DNA from: Actinomycetota bacterium
Lineage (GTDB): Bacteria; Actinomycetota; Actinomycetes; Streptosporangiales; Streptosporangiaceae
Length of the DNA: 48,472 nt
Direction: 5' to 3'
Assembly: GCA_027314515.1 (NCBI GenBank)
Contig: DAHVAR010000159.1
Location: 1-48,472, forward strand
Of the stretch, positions 28,132 through 35,259 are shown in pieces. The translations under genes were made by a program, and so were the position numbers. Each line of letters opens with the position of its first letter. The stretch's first letter is position 1. The notes below the pieces were generated by a model. That model saw nothing but the letters and a program-made list of their open reading frames with translations. It searched no databases and was not told where the DNA came from.

Positions 28132-28485
28132 TCATGTGCCAGGCTTACCGTGGGATATGGCTCCGGCTCCCGCACGGTGATAGCGCATCAGCAGCCGTCC
28201 CTCGATCATCTGGTTCGGCGCCGGCCCAAATGACCGGCTGTCCACCGCGCCAGCGGCGGAGTTGTCGGATGCGAGCCACCAGCCATCGGGCAGCAGCCGC
28301 TCGGCACGCTTCACCAGCAGCATGTCAGCGCGCTGCGGATGCCGCGCGATGACGATCTGACCAGGCCGGATGCGCGGCGGCCGGCCCGGTCGCAGGCCGC
28401 GCCAGACGAGCAGCCAGTCACCGGGCCGCAAAGCTGGTTCCATGGAATGCTCGGCGACGGCGATCCGCTGGACCGGCCAGTGCAT
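28132..28485 (-). CDS. sodX: Nickel superoxide dismutase maturation protease (S26-family)
   Basis: A 117-residue signal-peptidase-like protein. The catalytic Ser lies in AEHSMEPALRPGDWLLV near residue 14 and the general-base Lys in LLVKRAERL near 60, followed by WLASDNSAAGAVDSRSFGP, a conserved S26 box. There is no membrane anchor, as for SodX proteins. Family knowledge: SodX cleaves the short N-terminal propeptide of nickel SOD to expose the histidine that binds Ni. The divergent neighbour is exactly that enzyme, 84 bp away. Confidence 0.88.
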   Translation of the reverse strand: MHWPVQRIAVAEHSMEPALRPGDWLLVWRGLRPGRPPRIRPGQIVIARHPQRADMLLVKRAERLLPDGWWLASDNSAAGAVDSRSFGPAPNQMIEGRLLMRYHRAGAGAISHGKPGT

Positions 28486-28569
28486 GCATCCCTCCCCCCG
28501 CGAGCCGTTACGGCCGACGTTGTACTGTCAGAATTCAAGCCAATGAGCAGAGCTGAGAGAGGGCGATCA

Positions 28570-28977
28570 ATGAGGGTGCTCGCACGTCTCCTCGCGCCGA
28601 AGGTTATCGCGCACGCGCACTGTGACCTCCCGTGCGGCGTCTACGATCCCGCGCAGGCGCGCATCGAGGCCGAGTCCGTAAAGGCCATTATCCAGAAGTA
28701 CCAGGACAGCACCGACCCGGAGTTCCGTACCCGCTGCCTGATCATCAAGGAAGAGCGGTCCGAGCTCGTCAAGCACCATTTGTGGGTGCTCTGGACGGAC
28801 TACTTCAAGCCGCCGCACTTCGAGAAGTACCCCCAGCTGCACCAGCTGTTCAACGAGGCGACCAAGCTGGCCGGCGCAGCCGGGACCAAGGGCACCGTGG
28901 ACGCCGACAAGGCTGATCAGCTGCTAGGCAAGATCGAGGAGATCAGCAAGATCTTCTGGGAGACCAAGCAAGCGTAG
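28570..28977 (+). CDS. sodN: Nickel superoxide dismutase
   Basis: A 135-residue precursor. Residues 1-16 (MRVLARLLAPKVIAHA) are the propeptide removed by SodX. The mature protein begins at H17 with the nickel hook HCDLPCGVYDP (H17, C18, C22 as Ni ligands) and dismutates superoxide as a cytosolic hexamer. Family segments KEERSELVKHHLWVLWTDYF and KPPHFEKYPQLHQL are intact, and the C-terminus ISKIFWETKQA is normal. ATG at 28570 with GAGAGAGGG ahead. In Streptomyces the gene is induced by nickel while Fe-SOD is repressed by Nur; no clear operator is readable here. Confidence 0.97.
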   Translation: MRVLARLLAPKVIAHAHCDLPCGVYDPAQARIEAESVKAIIQKYQDSTDPEFRTRCLIIKEERSELVKHHLWVLWTDYFKPPHFEKYPQLHQLFNEATKLAGAAGTKGTVDADKADQLLGKIEEISKIFWETKQA

Positions 28978-28991
28978 CGGCACGGCGAGAT

Positions 28992-29029
28992 CTGAAACCG
29001 GCGGGCCGCGAACGGCCCGCCGGTTTCAG
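28992..29029 (+). terminator. sodN hairpin terminator
   Basis: Perfect 17-bp inverted repeat (arms 28992-29008 and 29013-29029) with loop CGAA, a stable tetraloop-like end, followed by TTTG. Starts 15 bp after the sodN stop. Confidence 0.85.
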
Positions 29030-29045
29030 TTTGCCAGGCTGGACT

Positions 29046-29171
29046 GGTTGCGCGGCACGTCCAGGTTGGGCGGCACGTCCCGGTTGGGCGGCACGTCCCG
29101 GTTGGGCGGCACGTCCAGGTTGGGCGGCACGTCCCGGTTGCGCGGCACGTCCCGGTTGGGCGGAACGTAAG
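29046..29171. repeat. 18-bp tandem repeat (minisatellite), 7 copies
   Basis: Head-to-tail units of GGTTGGGCGGCACGTCCC. Units differ at base 6 (G or C) and base 18 (C or A); the seventh is degenerate. Read leftward, each unit encodes AQPGRA. It lies directly after the sodN terminator. The unit length is a multiple of three. Confidence 0.95.
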
Positions 29172-29203
29172 TCGCCCTGAACGTTCAGGTTGCCCAGACT
29201 GCC

Positions 29204-29263
29204 GGATGCGTGGTCGCCAGATGCGTGGTCGCCGGATGCGTGGTCGCCAGATGCGCGTCCGCC
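29204..29263. repeat. 15-bp tandem repeat (minisatellite), 4 copies
   Basis: Units of GGATGCGTGGTCGCC, with the first base alternating G/A from unit to unit (a 30-bp higher-order period). The fourth is changed at two bases. Read leftward, each encodes SGDHA. Separated by 32 bp from the 18-bp repeat block. Confidence 0.95.
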
Positions 29264-29456
29264 GGATAACGTGATCTGACTCCCCCTCATCTCGCACGAT
29301 TCCGCCCATGTAGCTGGGCGCCGCATCTCGGCCACGCCGACGCAATCGCGGAGAGCGCCATCCGGTGTCTCGTGCACTCAGATGGTCACTGTAAGTTGCG
29401 TACAGAGGCCGGGACTGCCGGCAGTGAGCTAATTCGGCATCTTGGGGAGGACAGAA

Positions 29457-30074
29457 GTGACGGAGGAGACCACGGCGTCCGCAATGGCGCCCGTGCCGTC
29501 CGCAAGCGCCGTGCCGTCCGCAGGCTCGATGCCCTCCGCCGGCACCATGCCGTCTGCAGGTTCAATGTCAGCTAGCTCGTCGCCGCTCGCAGAACGGCCA
29601 GCTGCCACCGCCCCGGCTGACAGGGCCGGCGAGGCTGACAAGGCCGCCTCAGACGCGAGTCCGCTCATGACGGCACGCCCGCTCGACATCGCTGCCGACC
29701 AGGTGACAGTTCGGATGCCCGCGGACGGCGCCTACCTCTCCGTGCTGCGCACAGCGACCGCCGGCCTGGCTGCCCGGCTCGACTTCACCCTCGACGACAT
29801 CGAGGACATGCGGATCGCTGTAGACGAAGCCTGCGCAATGCTCCTTAGTCAGGCGATTCCGGGCAGCACCCTCGAGTGCAACTTCGCGTTGAGCCCCGAC
29901 GACATGACGATCACCGTCTCGGTCCCCTGCCTTAACCCCCGTCCGCCATCTGGTGAGACGTTTGCGTGGACCGTGCTCGCGGCCCTGGCCAGTTCGGTGG
30001 AAGCGCAGGTAGGACCGGGCGACAGGCTAGCCATCGTGATGCGCAAGAGCCGCCCGAATCCGGGGTCGGTGTGA
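29457..30074 (+). CDS. Anti-sigma factor (RsbW/PrsH-like, HATPase fold)
   Basis: A 205-residue protein. Residues 1-75 are low complexity with four hexapeptide repeats of PSAGSM type; an anti-sigma HATPase-like domain follows (VRMPADGAYLSVLRTATAGL, FTLDDIEDMRIAVDEACAML). The canonical N-box Asn and the G1 Asp-x-Gly motif are not recognisable, as is usual for the UsfX/PrsH branch, so kinase activity is doubtful while sigma binding is likely. GTG at 29457 with GGGGAGG six bases ahead decides the start. Its stop overlaps the sigma-factor GTG by 4 bp. The pair corresponds to anti-sigma/sigma modules of the SigF/SigH(Streptomyces) class. Confidence 0.85.
   Translation: MTEETTASAMAPVPSASAVPSAGSMPSAGTMPSAGSMSASSSPLAERPAATAPADRAGEADKAASDASPLMTARPLDIAADQVTVRMPADGAYLSVLRTATAGLAARLDFTLDDIEDMRIAVDEACAMLLSQAIPGSTLECNFALSPDDMTITVSVPCLNPRPPSGETFAWTVLAALASSVEAQVGPGDRLAIVMRKSRPNPGSV
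29493..29564 (+). repeat. In-frame 18-bp tandem repeat within the anti-sigma gene, 4 copies
   Basis: Four consecutive 18-bp units with first unit GTGCCGTCCGCAAGCGCC and diverged followers, encoding VPSASA, VPSAGS, MPSAGT, MPSAGS. All keep the frame. They extend the disordered N-terminus of the anti-sigma factor. Confidence 0.85.
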
Positions 30075-31165
30075 CGGGGGAAACAGAGGTCGCCTTGACC
30101 GAGGAGTTCGAGATGATGTCGACAGCACCGGCCAGGGGGAGACCTGGGGCTGATGACGCCGACTGCGGGCTGCCGCCCGTGCTGGAGCTCGGCGATACTT
30201 CAGGACTCGGCGGCAATCCTGAACTTAGTGAGCTGGCCGATCCCGCCGAGTTCGGCGATGCGACGACCGGCCCGGCCGAAGCCGGTGAGCTAGCCCCTGC
30301 CGATGAGCTAGCCCCTGCCGATGAGCTCGGCGAAGGTGGTGAACTGGCCGAAGCCGATGAACTGGCCGACGATCTGCCTTCGCCGCCTGCCCGTGCGCAA
30401 CACGGTGCGCGCGAGCGCGGGCACGCGCGCGAACTGTTCGAGCAGTTGTCCGCGCTGCCTCCAGATGACGCCGAGCGACTTCGGATTCGCAGCGAGCTAG
30501 TGGAACTGCACCTGCCGCTGGTGGAGTACCTTGCGCGCAGGTTCCGCAACCGGGGCGAATGGCTCGACGACCTTACCCAGGTCGCCACGATCGGGCTGAT
30601 TAAATCGATCGACAGGTTCGACCTCGACCGTGGCGTGGAGTTCTCCACCTACGCGACCCCGACGATTGTCGGCGAGATCAAGCGCCACTTCCGGGACAAG
30701 GGCTGGGCGGTGCGCGTTCCCCGCCGGCTGCAGGAACTCAAGCTCGCGCTGGCAAAGGCAATCGGCGAGCTTGCCCAGAATCTCGGCCGCGCGCCCACCG
30801 TCGCCGAGCTGGCGGAGCATCTCCAGATGAGCGAAGAGGAAGTGCTGGAGGGCCTGGAGTCCGCCAACGCCTACTCGACCGTGTCGCTGGATGCGCCAGA
30901 TTCCGGCGACGAGGACGCACCAGCTGTGGCCGAGTCGCTCGGCATGGTCGATGACGCGCTGGAGGGCGTGGAGTACCGGGAGTCGCTCAAGCCACTGCTC
31001 GAGCAATTGCCACCACGCGAGAAGCGGATCCTGCTGCTGCGGTTCTTCGGCAACATGACGCAGTCCCAGATCGCCACCGAACTGGGCATTTCGCAGATGC
31101 ACGTGTCCCGGCTGCTGGCCAGGACACTGGCACAGCTGCGTGAGGGTTTGACGAGCGAGGATTAG
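30071..31165 (+). CDS. RNA polymerase sigma factor, SigB/SigF/SigG family
   Basis: A 364-residue group 3 sigma factor. The first 125 residues are an acidic Ala/Glu/Asp-rich extension containing ELAPAD-like hexapeptide repeats. Region 2 follows (RRFRNRGEWLDDLTQVATIG, LIKSIDRFDLDRGVEFSTYA), then IVGEIKRHFRDKGWAVRVPR. Region 3 has LGRAPTVAELAEHLQMSEEE. Region 4 has LPPREKRILLLRFFGNMTQS and ELGISQMHVSRLLARTL. Ordinary members are about 260 residues, so the N-terminal extension is unusual; it may be cleaved or dispensable. GTG at 30071 overlaps the anti-sigma stop by 4 bp; a TTG at 30095 with GAGG ahead is an alternative start. Role: stress/differentiation regulon, released when the anti-sigma is titrated. 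Confidence 0.92.
   Translation: MTGETEVALTEEFEMMSTAPARGRPGADDADCGLPPVLELGDTSGLGGNPELSELADPAEFGDATTGPAEAGELAPADELAPADELGEGGELAEADELADDLPSPPARAQHGARERGHARELFEQLSALPPDDAERLRIRSELVELHLPLVEYLARRFRNRGEWLDDLTQVATIGLIKSIDRFDLDRGVEFSTYATPTIVGEIKRHFRDKGWAVRVPRRLQELKLALAKAIGELAQNLGRAPTVAELAEHLQMSEEEVLEGLESANAYSTVSLDAPDSGDEDAPAVAESLGMVDDALEGVEYRESLKPLLEQLPPREKRILLLRFFGNMTQSQIATELGISQMHVSRLLARTLAQLREGLTSED
30287..30373 (+). repeat. In-frame 18-bp repeats in the sigma-factor gene
   Basis: Two identical units GAGCTAGCCCCTGCCGAT, then three diverged units, encoding ELAPAD, ELAPAD, ELGEGG, ELAEAD, ELADD. Third 18-bp-period array within 1.3 kb. Confidence 0.85.
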
Positions 31166-31190
31166 CTGGTAACCCGCGTTCCGGATATTT

Positions 31191-31574
31191 TTACGACTTG
31201 CTGACCCGACCCGGAGTGAGCAGTTTGAGGCTCGCCGGGGCCAATAGTGCGCCGAATCCGGCAACGGCAAGAATGATGCCCGGAATGCCCCAGTCGAGTC
31301 GAGGCGCCTGAAGCAGGTAAATGGAGAAAATCCCGGCGAACAACTGGGTAAGCATCGCCGGGGTTCTGGCCCAGCGGCGGCCGCCGTTCAAGCCGCGTGC
31401 GACATAGCCGAGGGCCAATGCCGTCGCGATGCCGATGAGCGTGATCGCGACGCCACTGGCCCGGTGATACGACTTGCCGGTCAGCACATCGATGCCTGCC
31501 ATCAGCGCGGCCACAAGTACGCCGGCCGCTTCCAGTGCCTGCACGAGGGCGGCGATCCGGACCGCCATCGGCAT
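31191..31574 (-). CDS. Small four-helix integral membrane protein, unknown function
   Basis: A 127-residue hydrophobic protein with four predicted membrane segments (IAALVQALEAAGVLVAALMA, ASGVAITLIGIATALALGYV, LTQLFAGIFSIYLLQAP, IPGIILAVAGFGALLAPASL) and a basic C-terminus (LKLLTPGRVSKS). I recognise the general type (actinobacterial integral membrane protein next to sigma-factor or lipid-kinase genes) but no function. Start set at ATG 31574; the frame is open further and overlaps the divergent lipid-kinase start at 31706, so a start between the two cannot be ruled out. Converges on the sigma gene with a 25-bp gap. Confidence 0.65.
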   Translation of the reverse strand: MPMAVRIAALVQALEAAGVLVAALMAGIDVLTGKSYHRASGVAITLIGIATALALGYVARGLNGGRRWARTPAMLTQLFAGIFSIYLLQAPRLDWGIPGIILAVAGFGALLAPASLKLLTPGRVSKS

Positions 31575-31705
31575 CGGGCCGGCCCCGGACGGGGTATCGG
31601 CAGGCACGGACGACAGCTGGGCAGGCAACCCGCCGGACGGTGCGCTAGGGGCGTGTTGCAGGGGCGCTGCTGATAGCGCAGCCGATTGCTGGCTAGCCTG
31701 GGCCC

Positions 31706-32665
31706 GTGCGCGCGCTCTTGATCGTGAACCCACACGCCACCTCCACAACCCGCGGCCGACGGAATGTCATCGTCCGAGCCCTTGCTTCTGCGGTCGACCT
31801 AGAGGTCGTGGAGACACGTTACCGGGGTGACGCCACCAGGCTTGCCTCGACTGCGGTCTCCGACAAGTTCGGCCTGGTCATGACACTCGGCGGAGACGGA
31901 ACCGTGAACGAGGCGGTGAACGGCCTGCTACGCGGCGCGGACCCGCCCGGCGGCAGCCACGAACCGCCGCCCGCTCCGGAGGATCTCCCGGCACTCGCTG
32001 CGCTGCCGGGCGGAAACGCGAATGTGTTCACCCGGTCGCTGGGACTCCCGGCAGACCCGGTGGATGCGGCCGGCCGCCTGATCGCAGACCTGGCCGCCGG
32101 TAACGAACGGAACATCGGGCTCGGTGCCGCGAACGGGCGATATTTCACGTTCAATGCTGGCCTGGGGCTCGACGCGGAAGTAGTGCGGGCAGTCGAGGGA
32201 CGGCGCGCAGCGGGGCGGCGGCTGACTCCGGCGTTCTTCGCCCTGACTGCGCTGAGCCAGTACTACCGCGTCACCGACCGGCGGAGTCCGGCAATCAGCA
32301 TCATCGAGCCAGCCGGGTTCTCCCCGGCCGCCGTCTATTCCTGCATCGTGTCGAACTCCGCGCCATGGACCTATCTCGGCAGGCGGCCGGTATTCACCAA
32401 CCCGGACGCCAGCTTCGACACTGGCCTTGACCTGCTGGCCCTGCGTAGCCTGGGCACCATTGCCACCATGCGCACGCTGCGGCAGATGCTGATGGAGCGA
32501 CGCCGACCGCCGCGCGGCCGATCCGTCCTGTCCGGTCACGACCTGCCCGCGATCGGGGTGCGCACCAGCCGGCCGGTGGCGTGCCAACTGGACGGCGAGT
32601 ACATCGGCGAGGCCGAGGAGGTCAGGTTCTGCTCTGTCCCTGGCGCCCTCAGGGTCATCGGCTAG
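31706..32665 (+). CDS. Diacylglycerol-kinase-family lipid kinase
   Basis: A 319-residue cytosolic lipid kinase of the DagK/YegS/sphingosine-kinase fold. The nucleotide-binding motif is VMTLGGDGTVNEAVNGLL near residues 58-75 and the second conserved segment LPGGNANVFTRSLGLP near 98-113; the C-terminal domain ends with VACQLDGEYIGEAEEVRF. The N-terminus MRALLIVNPHATS is the standard start of the fold. Phosphorylates diacylglycerol or a related lipid; precise acceptor not shown. Its neighbour whiB1 lies 550 bp downstream. Confidence 0.9.
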   Translation: MRALLIVNPHATSTTRGRRNVIVRALASAVDLEVVETRYRGDATRLASTAVSDKFGLVMTLGGDGTVNEAVNGLLRGADPPGGSHEPPPAPEDLPALAALPGGNANVFTRSLGLPADPVDAAGRLIADLAAGNERNIGLGAANGRYFTFNAGLGLDAEVVRAVEGRRAAGRRLTPAFFALTALSQYYRVTDRRSPAISIIEPAGFSPAAVYSCIVSNSAPWTYLGRRPVFTNPDASFDTGLDLLALRSLGTIATMRTLRQMLMERRRPPRGRSVLSGHDLPAIGVRTSRPVACQLDGEYIGEAEEVRFCSVPGALRVIG

Positions 32666-33109
32666 GGCACCACCCGCGCCATGCCCGGATTGGCAGGCAG
32701 CTATTAATAAGCTAACCGATAATTTACTAATGGCCTTATATCGCCCGCGGCGGGCGCAGCACTCCATACCTCGGGCACCGCACCCCATCCCGGCCATGTG
32801 ACTGAGATGACACCGAAATCCTGCCGAACCTTTGCCGGAGCCTCTTGCGGATTGATGGCCGACCTTGAGAGGGTTGTAACGCTCCTAGTGAACGGCGCGC
32901 TCAGGCACGCCATGCCGGGTCGGTGACGCGAACGTGGGCGCGGCCGGGCCCGGACGCCGGGGGGGCGGACGGGGCGCAAGCTTCGGCGCGGCGCAAGCTG
33001 GCAAAAGTTCAGTGCCTGCTAGCACCGCGTAGCTGCTAGATCGCCGGAGTCGCCGGATAATCACGCGGCGCCGGGGTACGCACAGCATCGCCGATTTAGA
33101 CCGTAAGCC

Positions 33110-33140
33110 GTGACCAAATCGCACCTAACTCACATAGACT
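33110..33140 (+). promoter_or_regulatory. whiB1: Candidate whiB1 promoter
   Basis: GTGACC (33110-33115) and TAGACT (33135-33140), 19 bp apart, are the best promoter-like pair ahead of whiB1 and would start transcription near 33147, at the CRP-type palindrome. TATAGC just downstream is an alternative -10. Moderate to weak match to consensus. Confidence 0.35.
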
Positions 33141-33146
33141 ATAGCT

Positions 33147-33162
33147 CGTGAAATGATTCACA
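33147..33162. promoter_or_regulatory. CRP-type binding site upstream of whiB1
   Basis: CGTGAAATGATTCACA fits the CRP/cAMP-receptor consensus TGTGA-N6-TCACA at nine of ten defined positions. It extends outward to AGCT on both sides (33143-33166), a 24-bp near-perfect palindrome. In M. tuberculosis, whiB1 is a known CRP (Rv3676) target. The site lies about 55-70 bp before the whiB1 start codon. Confidence 0.6.
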
Positions 33163-33217
33163 AGCTCGACAGCAGCCCGGGCCCGGACAGGACCTGAGCG
33201 CAAGGAGGAGTGGACTC

Positions 33218-33469
33218 ATGGACTGGCGTCATCATGCCGCCTGCCGTGACGTGGACCCGGAGCTTTTCTTCCCGATCGGGAATACCGGGCCCGCGCTACT
33301 CCAGATCGACGAGGCCAAGCAAGTGTGCCGACGGTGCAAGGTCAGCGAGCCTTGCCTGCAGTGGGCACTCGAGAGTGGTCAAGACGCCGGTGTCTGGGGC
33401 GGACTTAGCGAGGACGAGCGGCGCGCAGTCAAGCGCCGCAGCAGAGTGGCCGCACGCGCGGGAGCCTGA
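33218..33469 (+). CDS. whiB1: WhiB-family iron-sulfur transcription factor (WhiB1/WblE type)
   Basis: An 83-residue protein with the four [4Fe-4S] ligands C9, C37, C40 and C46 (C-x27-C-x2-C-x5-C), the G[V/I]WGG turn at 58-62 (AGVWGGLSEDERRAVKRRSR) and a basic C-terminal DNA-binding tail. WhiB1 binds the domain-4 region of the principal sigma factor and is nitric-oxide sensitive in mycobacteria, where it is essential. The ATG is preceded by AAGGAGGAG. Gene order with pdtaS next door, convergent, is the same as I recall for Rv3219-Rv3220c, which supports WhiB1 orthology. Confidence 0.95.
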   Translation: MDWRHHAACRDVDPELFFPIGNTGPALLQIDEAKQVCRRCKVSEPCLQWALESGQDAGVWGGLSEDERRAVKRRSRVAARAGA

Positions 33470-33516
33470 GGACGAACTGCGCCGCGATCCCTGTCGGGAT
33501 GCGGCGCAGTTCGTCC
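33470..33516. terminator. Bidirectional hairpin between whiB1 and pdtaS
   Basis: Begins at the base after the whiB1 stop. A 16-bp perfect stem (33470-33485 with 33501-33516), a single bulged G, then a further 5 bp and a TGTC loop. It can terminate both converging genes. Confidence 0.85.
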
Positions 33517-33554
33517 ATGCGCGCGTTGCCTGCCACTGCCGATCCGCGCCCGTG

Positions 33555-35180
33555 TCAGCCGGCCGCCGGCGCGGCGTCAGCAAGCTGAAGTTCCACCGGA
33601 ACCTCCACTAGCACCCTGGTTCCGCCGCCGGGCCGCGGCATGATCTCCAGGCGGCCGCCGAGTTCTGTCAGTACCAGCGTCCGCACAATCTGCAGGCCCA
33701 GGCTCGACGACGAGTCCGGGTCGAATCCCGCTGGCAGGCCGACTCCGTTATCGGACACCGTGAATGTCAGCTTCCCTGAGCTGCGCACGGCCGAGATCTC
33801 CAGGAGGCCAGCGGCGGCCTGACCGGGCTGGCTGAGGCCGTGCTGGAGTGCGTTTTGCAGCAGTTCGGTCAGCACGAGTGCCAGCGGCGTCGCCACCAGC
33901 GCGGGCAGCAGTCCGAACTCGCCCAGCAGCCGCGGCGTCACTCTCGCCTCGGGTGCGGAGACTTCTGCCACCATCATGGCGACCCGTCCGGCGATCTCAT
34001 CGAAGTCAACGACCTCGTCCGGAACGCGCGACAGCGTCTCGTGGACCATCGCGATGGAGCCCACCCGGCGAACTGCTTCGTCCAGCGCGGCCCTGGCCTC
34101 CGGGGCGCGCAGCCGCCTTGCTTGCAGCCGCAGCAACGCTGCCACCGTCTGCAAGTTGTTCTTCACCCGGTGATGGATTTCCCGGATCGTCGCGTCCTTG
34201 GTCAGCAGCTCCTGCTCCCGGCGCCGCAGTTCCGTCACATCCCTGAGCAGGATCAGCGCTCCAGCGCGCTCGCCGTCCACGATCAGCGGGATGGTGCGCA
34301 GCTGCACCACCGAGCCGTTCGCGTCGACCTCGGTCTCGGCGTGCGCACGTCCGCTGGCGGCGACCATCAGCGAGTCGTCACGAGGGGTACGGCCGGAGCA
34401 GAGCCGGGCGGTCAGCGGGCCAAGTTGCTTACCGACCAGGTCTGCGGTCAGCCCGAGCCGCCGGTACGCCGACAGAGCGTTCGGGCTGGCGTAGGTCACC
34501 TTGCCGGACCGGCTGAGCCGAAGCAGGCCATCTCCAACCCGCGGGGACCTGACCAGTACTGGACCCTCGCCTGGTGCCGGGAACATGCCGGCTGCCACCA
34601 TCTGCGTGAGGTCATCGGACGCCTTCAGGTACGCCAGGTCCAGACGGCTCGGGGTGCGGGCGAAGCTCAGGTTGGTCGACCGCTCTATCACCGCGATTAC
34701 ACGGCCATCGCAGGTCACCGGGATCGTTTCGTGCCGAACTGGCACTCCCCGAGTCCACTCCGGGTCACCTTCCCGGCACACCCTTCGCTCGGTATACGCC
34801 GCCGCCAGCAACGGCTGCTCGGCACCCGGACGCACTGTGCCGACGATGTCATCGGGCAGTGCGGTCGGGGCGGTTGTCGGGCGCATCTGAGCCAGGACGA
34901 TCCAGCTCACACCATGTGGCCAGCTGATGTCGGCTGGCTCGCTGACTGCAGCCCCGATGGCCCGGCCCGGCCCGTCACCGGGCTGGCTAGCTCCGGCATC
35001 CGGCTGATCCGTGCCGCGGAGCGGCGCCCACAGCACCAGATCGGCGAAGGACAGGTCCGCCAGCAGCAGCCAGTCCGAGACAAGCGCGTGCAGCCAGTCG
35101 AGATCCGGTCCGTGGATCCCGGCCCGCCCGGCCAGGTCAGTCAGGGTTGGCACGTAGTAATCATCGCAGGCCACGGGCAC
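33555..35180 (-). CDS. pdtaS: Cytosolic sensor histidine kinase PdtaS-like (GAF-type, PAS, HisKA_2, HATPase)
   Basis: A 541-residue soluble histidine kinase. The N-terminal GAF-like sensor has WLHALVSDWLLLADLSFADL and continues to about residue 165. A PAS domain (about 205-310) contains VRSPRVGDGLLRLSRSGKVT, YASPNALSAYRRLGL and RTIPLIVDGERAGALILLRD. The phospho-acceptor His is in ATIREIHHRVKNNLQTVAAL near residue 335, and the ATPase has VLTELLQNALQHGL, VSDNGVGLPAGFDP and SLGLQIVRTLV. In M. tuberculosis PdtaS phosphorylates the RNA-binding antiterminator PdtaR; no pdtaR is in this window. Gene order next to whiB1 and the TB7.3 homologue supports orthology. ATG at 35180 lacks a strong ribosome site. 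Confidence 0.92.
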   Translation of the reverse strand: MPVACDDYYVPTLTDLAGRAGIHGPDLDWLHALVSDWLLLADLSFADLVLWAPLRGTDQPDAGASQPGDGPGRAIGAAVSEPADISWPHGVSWIVLAQMRPTTAPTALPDDIVGTVRPGAEQPLLAAAYTERRVCREGDPEWTRGVPVRHETIPVTCDGRVIAVIERSTNLSFARTPSRLDLAYLKASDDLTQMVAAGMFPAPGEGPVLVRSPRVGDGLLRLSRSGKVTYASPNALSAYRRLGLTADLVGKQLGPLTARLCSGRTPRDDSLMVAASGRAHAETEVDANGSVVQLRTIPLIVDGERAGALILLRDVTELRRREQELLTKDATIREIHHRVKNNLQTVAALLRLQARRLRAPEARAALDEAVRRVGSIAMVHETLSRVPDEVVDFDEIAGRVAMMVAEVSAPEARVTPRLLGEFGLLPALVATPLALVLTELLQNALQHGLSQPGQAAAGLLEISAVRSSGKLTFTVSDNGVGLPAGFDPDSSSSLGLQIVRTLVLTELGGRLEIMPRPGGGTRVLVEVPVELQLADAAPAAG

Positions 35181-35259
35181 CAGCCCCGCTCATCCCCTCG
35201 GGTACCACCGCAAAGCGGGCACCAGGACGAGGCAGCCTACCTACTGGTAACGTCGCCGC

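Larger units (their letters stand above)
28978..29456. other. Repeat-bearing intergenic region between sodN and the anti-sigma gene
   Basis: About 480 bp holding the sodN terminator, an 18-bp minisatellite, a 15-bp minisatellite, and about 190 bp of unassigned sequence leading to the anti-sigma gene. A leftward frame is open through both repeats but has no ribosome site and runs into the terminator. Confidence 0.6.
32666..33217 (+). other. Long 5' region of whiB1
   Basis: About 550 bp with no gene. It contains an AT-rich patch at 32701-32742 (unusual in this genome), two GGCGCAAGCT repeats near 32974 and 32990, and the promoter/CRP-like site near 33110-33166. Long upstream regions are also known for whiB1 of mycobacteria. 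Confidence 0.6.

Noticed and set aside
29046-29263. CRISPR-like array
   Set aside because: Units are contiguous 15-18 bp repeats without unique spacers, and no cas genes are present.
28943-29377. Leftward open frame through both minisatellites
   Set aside because: No ribosome site, runs through the sodN terminator, no family resemblance; the open frame follows from the repeat units being multiples of three. Kept as a finding about repeats, not as a gene.
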